Assembly: GCA_026981975.1 (NCBI GenBank)
Contig: JALSHV010000004.1
Span: forward strand, 35,807-99,806
Source of the DNA: Aquificaceae bacterium
GTDB taxonomy: Bacteria > Aquificota > Aquificia > Aquificales > Aquificaceae
DNA: 64,000 bases
Direction of reading: 5' to 3'
In this document: piece by piece, positions 35,727-44,175 of the stretch
How positions within the stretch are numbered: the first letter of the stretch is position 1
Layout of the letters: every line of letters starts with the position of its first letter
Made by a program: the position numbers and the translations under genes
Notes under the pieces: model-generated
Databases searched by the model: none
What the model saw: the letters and a program-made list of their open reading frames with translations, nothing else
What the model was told of the DNA's origin: nothing

Positions 35727-36579
35727 GATAGGTGTTGTCTTCCAAAAGGGATTTTCTATAACAGCCGGGGCAGTTACGGTAAAACTCTAAAACATTACGA
35801 TACCCGATAGGTAACAGCAAATCTAAGGGTATTTCTTTTGATCGTTCTTCGCTTTCTAAGGTGGCTGAATTTCTTAGAGGATCAATTTCTTTTAATCTGA
35901 CTTCTCTTCCTTCAAAGCATATGCTTGTTTCACAGGGAGGAAGAAGTATCTTCACCATGTAGTTTTCTTTTTCAAAAGAAATACAGCATGTTAACCTACC
36001 ACAAGGTCCAGTGAACTTTGAAGGAGACAAAGGTAGATTTTGTTCTTCTATATCTTTCAAAGAAATAGAATCAAAGTTTTCTATAAACTTTATACAGCAA
36101 GGAACATCTCCACAAAGCCCAACCCACCCTAAGATTTGAACAGCATCTCTGACTCCTACCTGTCTCATTTCTATTCGCTTTTTAAAGATACGAGCCAGCT
36201 CTTTTACCAGTTTTCTAAAATCAACTCTTTCTTCTGCTGTATAATAGAAAAATATTTTTTTTGAGTTTAAAGGAATATAAGCTTTTAATAAGTGCATTTC
36301 AAGTCCATGTTCTTTTATCTTTTTTTTGCAGGTCAAAAAAGCTTTTATACTCTCTTTTTTGTTTTTTTCCATAGTTTTTATATCCTTATGATTAACTTTT
36401 CTTAAAAACTTGTATTTTAATGAAGCTCCTTTTTTTGAAAAACCTAAAACCTTAACCACGTCTTCTCCTTTTTCTTCAGAATCTACCACTACTAGATCTC
36501 CTCTGTTTAACGGTTGATTACAGTTTTCAAGAGCACCTATCTTATTAGTATCAAGAGTGCGCACTTTTATAAAATTCAT
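35704..36579 (-). CDS. ricT: PSP1-domain protein of the RicT/YaaT family
   Basis: The 291-residue protein contains the PSP1 C-terminal domain (about 75-190). Paired cysteines in LCGDVPCCIKF and PCGRLTCCISFE (the RicT pattern) bind an iron-sulfur cluster in the Bacillus RicAFT complex, which affects RNA maturation by RNase Y. Whether partner proteins exist here is unseen. I start at ATG 36579 (MNFIKVRTLDTNKIG) because a GGAGG site lies 7 nt before; an in-frame ATG at 36603 lies inside holB. The order holB-ricT is conserved with Bacillus. Confidence 0.88.
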   Translation of the reverse strand: MNFIKVRTLDTNKIGALENCNQPLNRGDLVVVDSEEKGEDVVKVLGFSKKGASLKYKFLRKVNHKDIKTMEKNKKESIKAFLTCKKKIKEHGLEMHLLKAYIPLNSKKIFFYYTAEERVDFRKLVKELARIFKKRIEMRQVGVRDAVQILGWVGLCGDVPCCIKFIENFDSISLKDIEEQNLPLSPSKFTGPCGRLTCCISFEKENYMVKILLPPCETSICFEGREVRLKEIDPLRNSATLESEERSKEIPLDLLLPIGYRNVLEFYRNCPGCYRKSLLEDNTYHEIATQS

Positions 36580-36581
36580 AA

Positions 36582-37532
36582 TTAATCCTCCATTAATTCC
36601 CATAAGATTACAAAAGCAAGTCCTAATTTTATACCTTTTGTGATGTTCTCCCTTATAAAGGAAATTCTGCCTAATAACATCTCAAATTTATCATAATCTA
36701 TTACACCCTTGATAAGAAGATCCCTTATCTTCTCTTCCAGAAGATCAAGCAGTAGGAGTTTATCTTCTAAGTTCAGTTTTTCAACTTTTTGAATTATTTC
36801 GTATATTTTAGCAGGATCCTTTTTAAAAAAGTCCTCGGCGGACTTAAGGAGTTCTGGTTTTTCAATGAGAGCTTTCGCCTTAGTATAACTTCCTTCTGTA
36901 AGCGGGTATAGATTTTCCTTGGAAGTAGGTAGGAGTTCCTTTAAAGTTTTAGGATCTAAAGGATCAAACTTTACAGGATAAACCCTTGAAAGCACAGTGG
37001 GTAAAAGGTTTGCGGTTTCAGAGGCTACAAGAACAATAAAAGCGTAAAAGGGAGGCTCTTCTAAAATTTTAAGTAAAGCGTTGGCGGATTCTCTTGTTAT
37101 ATACTCCGCTCTGTCTATTAGAACAACCTTGCGGTGTGACATAAGAGGTTTTACCAACACAAAGTCTTTAACCGCTCTTACTTGATCTATTCTCAAGCTT
37201 TGACCTGCAGGCGGAACAAATATAAAGTCTGGATGTTCTCCTCTCAAATACAAGAATACTTTTCTTCCGTTTACTTCATCAGAGTAGTTAAACTTCTCCC
37301 ATTTTCCTTCAAAAATATCTTCTGCTATACGATTAAAGGGCACGCAGGAAGAGCAACTACCACAACCCCACGGCTCTTCCTTTAAACACAGCAATCCTCG
37401 TGAGAAATCAAGAGCCGCTGCTGTTTTGCCAACTCCTTCTGGTCCTTTGAACAGTAAAGCTGAAGGTATCCTTTTCTTTCTGTAAATTCTCTCTAGGAAT
37501 CTTTTAGCTTTCTCTTGATCTTTCAACAGCAT
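36582..37532 (-). CDS. holB: DNA polymerase III delta-prime subunit
   Basis: This clamp-loader AAA+ subunit of 316 residues has P-loop FKGPEGVGKTAAALDFSRGLLC, a zinc knuckle CGSCSSC, the DNA/partner motif HPDFIFVPPAGQSLRIDQVRAVKDF and LIDRAEYITRESANALLKILEEPP (Walker B with SRC-like sensor SRVYPV). The C-terminal lid and collar domains are normal in length. The ricT start follows its stop by 2 bp, and it is 12 bp from era, so all three should form one transcript. Confidence 0.9.
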   Translation of the reverse strand: MLLKDQEKAKRFLERIYRKKRIPSALLFKGPEGVGKTAAALDFSRGLLCLKEEPWGCGSCSSCVPFNRIAEDIFEGKWEKFNYSDEVNGRKVFLYLRGEHPDFIFVPPAGQSLRIDQVRAVKDFVLVKPLMSHRKVVLIDRAEYITRESANALLKILEEPPFYAFIVLVASETANLLPTVLSRVYPVKFDPLDPKTLKELLPTSKENLYPLTEGSYTKAKALIEKPELLKSAEDFFKKDPAKIYEIIQKVEKLNLEDKLLLLDLLEEKIRDLLIKGVIDYDKFEMLLGRISFIRENITKGIKLGLAFVILWELMED

Positions 37533-37544
37533 ACAGTTTACACT

Positions 37545-38456
37545 TCACATTGTATACCCAAAGGACTTGACAAGTTCGGCTCTTTTCCTCCAATCAGGTT
37601 TTACTTTTACCCACAGTTCCAAATACACCTTTCTACCTGTTATCAGTTCAAGTTCCTGACGTGCTAACCTGCCTATCTGTTTCAATCTCTGTCCCTTCTT
37701 CCCGATGATTATGGGTCGTAAATTTTCCCTATCAACTATTATCTCTCCCTGTATTACAAGAACTTTCGGATCCGCGTCTCCGGGTTTTATTTCAGTTATT
37801 ACAACCGCCACTGCAGTGGGCACTTCTTCTCTCGTAAGGAGCATTATCTTCTCCCTTACTATTTCAGCAGCTAATAACCTCAGTGGAAGATCTGTTACCA
37901 TATCTTCAGGAAATAAAGGTTTCCCTTCAGGTAGATATTTGATAATAGTCTTTTCAAGATCTTCAAGATTAACTCCCTTTAAAGCGCTTATGGGTATAAT
38001 TTCCTTAAATTCCGGATGTCTTTTGTGAAGCTCTTCTATAAGGGGAAGAACATTCTTTGGAGAACCTATTTTATCTATTTTGTTTATAACAAGCAGTAGA
38101 GCTTTTTCTTTGGATAAAGATTTCAGATAATTTTGAAAAACTTCTTCATCTCTTTTTCGCCAGCCTTCTTCTGCGTCTATCATAAAAAGCACTAAATCGG
38201 CGTCTGTAAGACTCTGTTTTGCCATTTCAATCATAGCCTTACCAAGGGCATCTGCTTCTTTTGGTTTGTATATGCCGGGTGTGTCTAAGAACACTATTTG
38301 AGCTGTTTCTGGAATTGTTTTTACACCTATAACTCTTATTCTCGTTGTGCCGGGTTTAGGAGTTACTATGGAGATTTTTCTTCCGATAAGATTATTCAAA
38401 AGGGTAGATTTCCCTACATTAGGTTTACCTACTATCGCTACATAACCTGACTTCAT
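37545..38456 (-). CDS. era: GTPase Era
   Basis: Era binds 16S rRNA in 30S assembly. The 303-residue protein has G1 GKPNVGKSTLLNNL, G3 DTPGIYKP, G4 NKID and the C-terminal KH domain with IIGKKGQRLKQIGRLARQELE. Length is typical. It lies 14 bp after a 33-codon membrane-peptide gene and upstream of holB-ricT. The whole unit is preceded by the structured element at 38587-38687. Confidence 0.96.
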   Translation of the reverse strand: MKSGYVAIVGKPNVGKSTLLNNLIGRKISIVTPKPGTTRIRVIGVKTIPETAQIVFLDTPGIYKPKEADALGKAMIEMAKQSLTDADLVLFMIDAEEGWRKRDEEVFQNYLKSLSKEKALLLVINKIDKIGSPKNVLPLIEELHKRHPEFKEIIPISALKGVNLEDLEKTIIKYLPEGKPLFPEDMVTDLPLRLLAAEIVREKIMLLTREEVPTAVAVVITEIKPGDADPKVLVIQGEIIVDRENLRPIIIGKKGQRLKQIGRLARQELELITGRKVYLELWVKVKPDWRKRAELVKSFGYTM

Positions 38457-38470
38457 TCAAAGTTCACTCC

Positions 38471-38572
38471 TTAATCTTCTTTTTCTTCTTCTTCCTCTTC
38501 TTTTGCGATGCGAGAGAGCAGGATTATGAATCCCATGCTTGCGATAAATATTATTAAGAAAGCTTCTATCAT
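38471..38572 (-). CDS. 33-residue single-helix membrane peptide with acidic tail
   Basis: A short frame, not long enough for usual calling, encodes MIEAFLIIFIASMGFIILL then SRIAKEEEEEEKED. It has one clear membrane helix (about 4-21) and a run of Glu at the cytoplasmic end. An AAAGG sequence lies about 5 nt before the ATG. It lies between the structured element and era, 14 bp before the era ATG. Small proteins of this layout (for example CydX or CcoQ types) often modulate membrane complexes, but I do not recognise this one. Confidence 0.5.
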   Translation of the reverse strand: MIEAFLIIFIASMGFIILLSRIAKEEEEEEKED

Positions 38573-38586
38573 TACTACCTTTCAAA

Positions 38587-38687
38587 CACCCGAACCTCAG
38601 GGGTTCGGGACCGGGGTATTTGTATCCCGCCTTTTGAAGGGTGTCCGCCCCGGCAGGCGGTTTTTGGACACCCCCGTTTTTATTATA
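38587..38687 (-). promoter_or_regulatory. Structured leader element, copy A (before the era operon)
   Basis: Read on the minus strand. A TATAAT box (38687-38682) overlaps the trpF stop codon. It is followed within 8 nt by hairpin 1 (8-bp stem, 38673-38666 with 38646-38639, 19-nt loop), AAAAGG, hairpin 2 (CGGG/CCCG with a 10-nt loop, 38629-38612) and hairpin 3 (8-bp stem, 38609-38602 with 38596-38589). Bases 38660-38655 in the loop of hairpin 1 (CCGCCT) can pair with AGGCGG at 38632-38627, which overlaps hairpin 2, so two exclusive folds are possible. The second copy lies before ftsZ. No known RNA class was recognised. Confidence 0.6.
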
Positions 38688-39291
38688 ATCTTACCGATCT
38701 TATGAACTTGATTATCTTCTGCGGATCTTTAATGCCTTTACTCATTTCAACACCGGAAGATACATCTACAGCATAAGGGTTGACATACCGAAGTGCTTTC
38801 TTTACATTTTCAGGTGTAAGTCCCCCTGCAAGAAATACCCTGAAACCCTGATTTGCTACCTTCTTAGCTACTTCCCAGTTAAAGGTTTGCCCAGAGCCCC
38901 CGTAAGCTCCGGCAACGTAAGTGTCTAATAAAATAGCGTAGGCTTTTTTCCACACATCATCTATAGGCGGTTCTTCTCCTTTAATCCTAAAAGCCTTTAT
39001 AAACCTACGGGGATTCATACCCTCTATAAGTGTAAAATCTTCTTCTCCGTGAAGCTGGACAAGATCAAAACCCTCTTTAAGTATTTCTTCTATCTCCCTA
39101 CGTGAGGGATTTACCACCACCGCTACACTCTTTGCATTCTTTACAAGGGACAGAAGTTTTTTTCTACATGAGGGAGAAATGTATCTCGGACTTTCAGGAT
39201 ATAAAACAAAGCCTACGTAATCCGCCCCTGCTCTGAGGGCAGTTTCTAAATCCTCACGGCGAGTAATTCCGCATATTTTAACCTTTGTCAC
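38683..39291 (-). CDS. trpF: Phosphoribosylanthranilate isomerase
   Basis: TrpF catalyses the Amadori step of tryptophan synthesis. The 202-residue TIM barrel has the diagnostic N-terminus KVKICGITRREDLETALRAGADYVGFV with the active-site Cys, LVQLHGEED, AYGGSGQTFNWEVAKKV with the general-acid Asp region, and FLAGGLTPENVKKAL with DVSSGVE phosphate binding. Length is typical. It is not with other trp genes. It is followed by the structured element, which begins on its stop codon. Confidence 0.95.
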   Translation of the reverse strand: MTKVKICGITRREDLETALRAGADYVGFVLYPESPRYISPSCRKKLLSLVKNAKSVAVVVNPSRREIEEILKEGFDLVQLHGEEDFTLIEGMNPRRFIKAFRIKGEEPPIDDVWKKAYAILLDTYVAGAYGGSGQTFNWEVAKKVANQGFRVFLAGGLTPENVKKALRYVNPYAVDVSSGVEMSKGIKDPQKIIKFIRSVRL

Positions 39292-39300
39292 AGAGTTAGT

Positions 39301-39771
39301 TTAGCATTTGAACTTTATCTCCTCAAGAACACGTTTCATACCTTCGTAATGAGTTCCCTTCCAAAACAAAGCTCCACAGTTGGAACAATAAGTAAAATCA
39401 TAAGCTGTTTCATAAGCTCTTGTAGGAATAATGTTTCTAAACCTTTCCTTATCCGCAACAGTAAGCTTGCTCCCACAATGTGCGCATTTGTTCAGTAGAA
39501 GATGAAATTCCAAACCAAAGTGTTTTAGAACCATACAGACCTGCAGTTTCCAATCGTGCCTTGGAATAACGAGATAATCAATACGAGCTTTCTTTAACCA
39601 ATCCTCCCACTTCCTAGAGGTTGTTATAAAGATCCTATCTTGGTTTGCTATTAACACTTTTGTATTAATCTTCCCTTTTAACATTTTTACATCGTGTCCG
39701 AGAAAGCGTAACCATTTTGCTAACTTGAATAAATTACTTTCCAGTAAGAACTTAAATTGCCTTTTACCCAT
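39301..39771 (-). CDS. Mut7-C RNase-domain protein (COG1656, PIN-like with zinc ribbon)
   Basis: I start at ATG 39771 (MGKRQFKFLLESNLFKLAKWLRFLGHDV), giving 156 residues; a longer frame to 39840 would cross the divergent start. The opening up to DRIFITTSRKW is the PIN-like nuclease fold of the Mut7-C family. The second half holds a zinc ribbon of CAHC and CSNC pairs. Proteins of this family are common in archaea and thermophiles and are predicted RNases with unproven targets. The gene lies 9 bp before trpF on the same strand. Confidence 0.8.
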   Translation of the reverse strand: MGKRQFKFLLESNLFKLAKWLRFLGHDVKMLKGKINTKVLIANQDRIFITTSRKWEDWLKKARIDYLVIPRHDWKLQVCMVLKHFGLEFHLLLNKCAHCGSKLTVADKERFRNIIPTRAYETAYDFTYCSNCGALFWKGTHYEGMKRVLEEIKFKC

Positions 39772-39804
39772 TGCTATTATCAGCGGTAACTGAAAACTTT
39801 GAAG

Positions 39805-39810
39805 TATAAT
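39805..39810 (+). promoter_or_regulatory. -10 box immediately before the yaaA-like start
   Basis: TATAAT ends 6 nt before the ATG at 39817, with no ribosome site. The spacing suggests transcription starting at the start codon. A TTG at 39799 could be an alternative start upstream of this box, which I think less likely. Confidence 0.45.
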
Positions 39811-39816
39811 AATTTT

Positions 39817-40479
39817 ATGGCTTTTTTTCTTCTCCCCCACAGTAAAAAACAGTCTGCTGTTAATCTTTTTACAAATTTTAAATTCTTTGAGGAACTTCCC
39901 TTTGGAGAACTCAATCCTTTAAGGGAAAAGTTATTCTCCTGCTTAGAAATAGATCTTAGAAATATCGCTCCCGTATGGAGGAGATATAAAGGAAAATTTT
40001 GGGAAGAGTTAAGTCTATGGGCTTTGCCTTCTAAAATTCTCAGAAAAGTGGAGAGTAAAGCCTTTGTTCTTTCTCCTCTTATGGGTATCGTCTCGGTAGG
40101 CAGTCCTATTCCTTTGTATAAAGCTGATTGGAAAGATACCTGCGCAGGTGTAAAACTAAGTGATTTTTGGAAAGAACCCTTAAAAAAGACTATTAGTGAA
40201 TTTATGGAAGATATTCCTGTTTTTGATTTCCTGTCCTCACGGGAACGCTTTTTTTTACCTTACTCCTTACGTAGAGTAGTTTTCTTTTATTTGCGGAAAG
40301 GAAGCAGGGTTAAAAACGATCTTCCTCACAGAGCTTATACTCTGAGGTATATTCTGGAGAAAGATCTGGATATTGATTCTTTACATAGAATAAACTTTCT
40401 GGATTACAGAGTAAAGGAGATCCTTGAAGAAAAAGGAATAGTAAAGGTAATACTTGAAGGCAGTGGGGAGTATATATGA
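39817..40479 (+). CDS. YaaA-like (UPF0246 family) protein
   Basis: The 220-residue protein resembles the YaaA/DUF328 family by the arrangement SPLMGIVSVGSPIPLYKADW, FWKEPLKKTISE and FDFLSSRERFF. In E. coli YaaA lowers free iron under peroxide stress and binds DNA. The match is partial and by eye, so this is a tentative call. ATG 39817 (MAFFLLPHSKKQS) is chosen over the in-frame TTG 39799. The stop overlaps the following glycosyltransferase start by 4 bp. Confidence 0.55.
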   Translation: MAFFLLPHSKKQSAVNLFTNFKFFEELPFGELNPLREKLFSCLEIDLRNIAPVWRRYKGKFWEELSLWALPSKILRKVESKAFVLSPLMGIVSVGSPIPLYKADWKDTCAGVKLSDFWKEPLKKTISEFMEDIPVFDFLSSRERFFLPYSLRRVVFFYLRKGSRVKNDLPHRAYTLRYILEKDLDIDSLHRINFLDYRVKEILEEKGIVKVILEGSGEYI

Positions 40480-41435
40480 ATGAAAAACCATACCTGTCTG
40501 TGGTAATACCCGCTTATAATGAGGAGGAAAACATTCCGCTTTTATATGAAAAGCTTAAAAGAGTTCTTGATGAACTTGGAAAGGGATACGAGGTAATTTT
40601 CATAGACGATGGAAGCGAAGATAAAACTTTTCAAATACTTAGGAATATTGCACAAAAGGACGGAAAGATAAAAGTTATAAGATTCCGTAGAAATTACGGG
40701 CAAACAGCGGCGATGTATGCAGGATTTGAACACGCAAGAGGAGAAGTGATAGTTACCATTGATGCGGATTTACAAAACGATCCTGAGGATATTCCTGTTC
40801 TCCTCACTAAAATAGAGGAAGGCTACGATATAGTAAGCGGTTGGCGTAAAGAAAGAAAAGATCCTTTCCTTTCTAGGAGATTGCCTTCAAGAGTAGCTAA
40901 CTGGATCATATCCAAGGTAACGGGAGTTAAACTCCATGACTACGGGTGCACTCTTAAAGCCTATAGAGCTGATATTGCGAAAAGATACAGACTTTACGGA
41001 GATATGCACCGATTTCTGCCCGCTTTGGCTAAAAGATTCGGTGCTAAAGTAACGGAGATACCTGTAAGACATCATCCTCGTCTTTACGGTAAATCAAAAT
41101 ACGGTATAGGAAGGACAGTAAGAGTTATCCTTGATATCTTTCTCGTAAAATTTCTAAACGAATACATAACAAAACCTCTTTACGTTTTTGGAGGAATAGG
41201 TTTTTTGCTTCTTACGGCAGGAGTGTTGATAGAACTGTATCTTACTCTTCTTAAACTTTTTACAGGAGCGGATATTGGCGGAAGACCTCTTTTAATACTT
41301 GGTGTTCTCCTTATTCTTACAGGAGTTCAACTTCTTTCCACAGGTATAATAGCGGAGCTTATAATCAGAACTTACTACGAGTCCAGAGGGGAGAAACCCT
41401 ACGTAATAGAAGAAAAAATAAATCTGGAGGAGTGA
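40476..41435 (+). CDS. Glycosyltransferase family 2 with C-terminal membrane helices (polyprenyl-phosphate type)
   Basis: The 319-residue protein opens LSVVIPAYNEEENIPLLYEKL, has FIDDGSEDKTFQIL and the metal-binding TIDADLQNDPEDIP, and ends with two membrane helices (about 233-255 and 268-294). This is the layout of DPM1/GtrB/ArnC-like enzymes that load a sugar on dolichol- or undecaprenyl-phosphate. Donor sugar and acceptor are not identified. It lies upstream of selD, whose ATG is 2 bp after its stop, with a GGAGGAG ribosome site at its 3' end. Confidence 0.88.
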   Translation: MNEKPYLSVVIPAYNEEENIPLLYEKLKRVLDELGKGYEVIFIDDGSEDKTFQILRNIAQKDGKIKVIRFRRNYGQTAAMYAGFEHARGEVIVTIDADLQNDPEDIPVLLTKIEEGYDIVSGWRKERKDPFLSRRLPSRVANWIISKVTGVKLHDYGCTLKAYRADIAKRYRLYGDMHRFLPALAKRFGAKVTEIPVRHHPRLYGKSKYGIGRTVRVILDIFLVKFLNEYITKPLYVFGGIGFLLLTAGVLIELYLTLLKLFTGADIGGRPLLILGVLLILTGVQLLSTGIIAELIIRTYYESRGEKPYVIEEKINLEE

Positions 41436-41437
41436 AA

Positions 41438-42448
41438 ATGGCGGAACTGCTCAAACTGATTCGCTCTTCTGGCTGAGCTTCAAAGCTGGGTCCGGCGGAC
41501 CTACAGGCTCTTTTAAGGGATATGGACGTTTACACGGATAGTAGAACGTTGGTTCCGTTAGGTGATGATGCGGGAGTTTACGAATACGGCGGTGTTATTT
41601 ACGTTTACACCGTTGACTTCATAACCCCTGTTTTAAACGATCCATATCTGTGGGGTGCGATAAGTGCTGTCAATTCTTTAAGTGATGTTTACGCAATGGG
41701 AGGTATACCTCTTAACGCTTTAGCAGTTGTAGGTTTCAACAGTTGCAGTATGGAAATAGAAGTTCTCCGCCAAGCTATGAAAGGAGCTTTGGATAAACTC
41801 AGGGAAGCTAAGACTGTTCTCTTAGGTGGACATACATTAGAAGATAAAGAACCCAAGCTTGGCTTTGCTGTAACAGGTGTATGTCCGGACGGTATTTATA
41901 TAACTCAAGAAGGAGCAAAGCCGGGGCATTGTATAGTTTTGACAAAACCAATAGGAACTGGTGTTGCAATAAAAGCTTTGAAGGAAGGATTATTAAAGGA
42001 ATCCGATATAACCGAAGCAGTAGAAAACATGTTAAAACTAAACAAAGAAGCTTCGGAGATTATGAAAGCTTCCAAGGCTTCCGCTTGCACTGATGTAAGC
42101 GGTTTCGGCCTGTTGGGACATTTGATGAATATCTGTAGAAGTTCTAAGGTAGGTGCAAGTTTAATCTTTGAAAACATACCCTTTTACGAATTCTCTGCGG
42201 ATCTTGTAAGAAAAGGGATATACCCAAGAGCTGCTCTCTCCAATTTGAACTTTCTGAAAGAGTTCATAGAAACGGATCTTGAAGATTGGCAACTGCTCTT
42301 ATTGACAGATCCTGTTACTTCGGGAGGATTACTCTTTACCGTTGATAAAACACGCTTACAAGAAACTTTAACTAAGAAATTTAGTATAAACTGCTACATA
42401 ATAGGGTATATATCTGAGGAATCGGGTATAAAAGTATTTCGGAAATGA
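41438..42448 (+). CDS. selD: Selenide, water dikinase, selenoprotein form (UGA at codon 13 read as selenocysteine)
   Basis: SelD makes selenophosphate, the selenium donor for selenocysteine and selenouridine tRNA. From ATG 41438 the frame gives [12 protein letters not shown], then TGA at 41474-41476, then [13 protein letters not shown], and runs to 42448. Sec13 is exactly where other SelD proteins have Cys or Sec, within the loop before the Lys (K16). Downstream are [43 protein letters not shown] and [20 protein letters not shown], typical of the family. A SECIS hairpin candidate follows the UGA. In all 336 codons plus stop. It overlaps uvrC by 4 bp. Confidence 0.92.
41474..41506 (+). promoter_or_regulatory. 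Bacterial SECIS element candidate
   Basis: Directly after the UGA (41474-41476), CTG (41486-41488) pairs with CAG (41504-41506) and GGTCC (41489-41493) with GGACC (41497-41501), with a TA bulge on the 3' side and a GGC apical loop (41494-41496). The first loop base is G and lies 18 nt after the UGA, inside the window typical for bacterial SECIS. This recruits SelB-Sec-tRNA. Confidence 0.7.
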
Positions 42449-44136
42449 GCTTGGAAAACATTATCTTGCAAGCTCCGCAAAAGAGCGGTGTTTATATCTT
42501 CAAAAGAGATAGAAAGGTTTTATACATAGGAAAAGCTAAGAATATCAAAAAAAGACTTCAGCAACATTTAAAACAAGCAACTGTTAACCCTAAGGAACTT
42601 GCTCTTATAAAGAATTCTGATAATGTAGAATGGATACTAACAAGGAACGAATTTGAAGCTCTTGTTCTTGAAGTGAACCTTATCCAACTTCACAAACCTC
42701 CTTATAATGTCCTCCATAAATACGGAGGAGGATATCCTGTTCTTTTACTTACTAAGGATCAGTATCCCACTGTAAAAGTAGTCCGCGGAACTCAACATGA
42801 CGGAGTGCTTTTCGGTCCCTTTCTTCAAGTAAAAAAAGCCTACAGTGTTAAAAGATTTATTCATAAGTTATTCAAGCTCAGAACTTGTGATCCTATACTC
42901 TCTAGAACAGAACCTTGTATGGACTATCATTTGGGACTGTGTTCAGCTCCTTGTGTTGGACTTATAAGTAAACAGGAATACGAGTTAGCCGTGGAATCGG
43001 TAAAGGCTCTGCTCAAAGGGAATGTGTCGGATATACTACCTAAGCTCTACGAAAAAATAGAAGAATACTCTTCTCGTCTTCTCTTTGAGAATTGTGCAAG
43101 AATAAGAGATCAAATAAAAGCTCTGGAAAGCATAGCAAAAGGACAAAGTGTAGCTTTACTTCCCTTTAAGTCCGCTGATCTATTCTACATGCTAAGTGAC
43201 AAGTTGGGACTGTTCCTTATAAGAGGGGGCAAACTTTTGGACAAAAAAGTATTTGATCTGAATAATTCAGAGGAATTAGAGGAATTGATACTAGGCTATT
43301 ATTATTTTAATCCTCCTCCTGATATTTTGCTCAGTAACTTTCCCATAAAGGAGGATATAAAGAAATGGATCAAGGAAAGACACAGAAAGGATATTGATTT
43401 TTCTGAAGAAATACCTACTGAACTAATTTCCCTTATAGAGGAAAACTTATCAGAGGAACTTACACCGCAAAATATTGAAGAGGTTTTCAAAAAGCTTGGA
43501 TTAAATGCTCCGCAAATAATAGAGGGGTTTGATATATCCCACTTTTACGGAGATTACACAACAGGCAGTTGTGTTGTTTGGGAGAAAGGAAAAATGAACA
43601 AGAAAAAATACAGAAGATACAGGATAAGGAAAGTAACAAAAGGAGATGATTACGAAGCCTTACGGGAAGTGCTTCTCAGACGAGCAAAGGCTATAAAAAG
43701 GAATAAAGAACCCGCACCTGATATATGGCTTTTGGACGGGGGAAAGGGACAGCTTGCAGTAGGTGTTGAGGTAAGGAATCTATTTTGTCTTGAAACAAAA
43801 GTCATGGCTTTAGCAAAAGGAGAAGAAGTGTTGTTAACAGAAGAAGGGAAAAAGTTAAATCTTACAGAAAATCCGATTCTGTATCGCATTTTCGGACTTA
43901 TAAGAGATGAAGCTCATCGTTTTGCTCTCACTTACAGTAGAAAACTAAGATCCAAGCATTTCTTCAAGGATATACTTACAAATATAAAGGGTGTAGGGGA
44001 AACTCGTAAGAAAATAATATACAGGAACTTTGAGAGTTTATACGATCTTATAGAAGCAGATGAATCTGAACTGAAAAGATTAGGATTGCCGATATCCCTC
44101 AAGCAAGAAGTTAAAAAGTATCTTGAGGGAGGTTAA
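42445..44136 (+). CDS. uvrC: Excinuclease ABC subunit C
   Basis: UvrC makes the two incisions in nucleotide excision repair. The 563-residue protein starts with the GIY-YIG nuclease domain ([29 protein letters not shown]), has the CxxxxxCxxPC region, a UvrBC helical motif (about 195-230) and the RNase H-like domain ([23 protein letters not shown], then [13 protein letters not shown]), and ends in a helix-hairpin-helix. It is a little shorter than the 590-610 residues of E. coli, as in other thermophiles. Confidence 0.94.
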   Translation: MSLENIILQAPQKSGVYIFKRDRKVLYIGKAKNIKKRLQQHLKQATVNPKELALIKNSDNVEWILTRNEFEALVLEVNLIQLHKPPYNVLHKYGGGYPVLLLTKDQYPTVKVVRGTQHDGVLFGPFLQVKKAYSVKRFIHKLFKLRTCDPILSRTEPCMDYHLGLCSAPCVGLISKQEYELAVESVKALLKGNVSDILPKLYEKIEEYSSRLLFENCARIRDQIKALESIAKGQSVALLPFKSADLFYMLSDKLGLFLIRGGKLLDKKVFDLNNSEELEELILGYYYFNPPPDILLSNFPIKEDIKKWIKERHRKDIDFSEEIPTELISLIEENLSEELTPQNIEEVFKKLGLNAPQIIEGFDISHFYGDYTTGSCVVWEKGKMNKKKYRRYRIRKVTKGDDYEALREVLLRRAKAIKRNKEPAPDIWLLDGGKGQLAVGVEVRNLFCLETKVMALAKGEEVLLTEEGKKLNLTENPILYRIFGLIRDEAHRFALTYSRKLRSKHFFKDILTNIKGVGETRKKIIYRNFESLYDLIEADESELKRLGLPISLKQEVKKYLEGG

Positions 44137-44175
44137 AGGCTATGATAGGATTACCACACCATTAGGAGGTGGATT

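Noticed and set aside
38639..38690. Element A as an intrinsic terminator on the plus strand (stem then T-run)
   Set aside because: On the plus strand the stem is followed by CCGTTTTTATT, but no plus gene lies upstream to terminate. The minus-strand reading has a TATAAT at the right place and the same layout as copy B before ftsZ.
41522..42448. selD as a truncated gene starting at 41522
   Set aside because: The preceding TGA is in a conserved Sec position with upstream start, ribosome site and SECIS candidate; a truncation would remove the catalytic loop.
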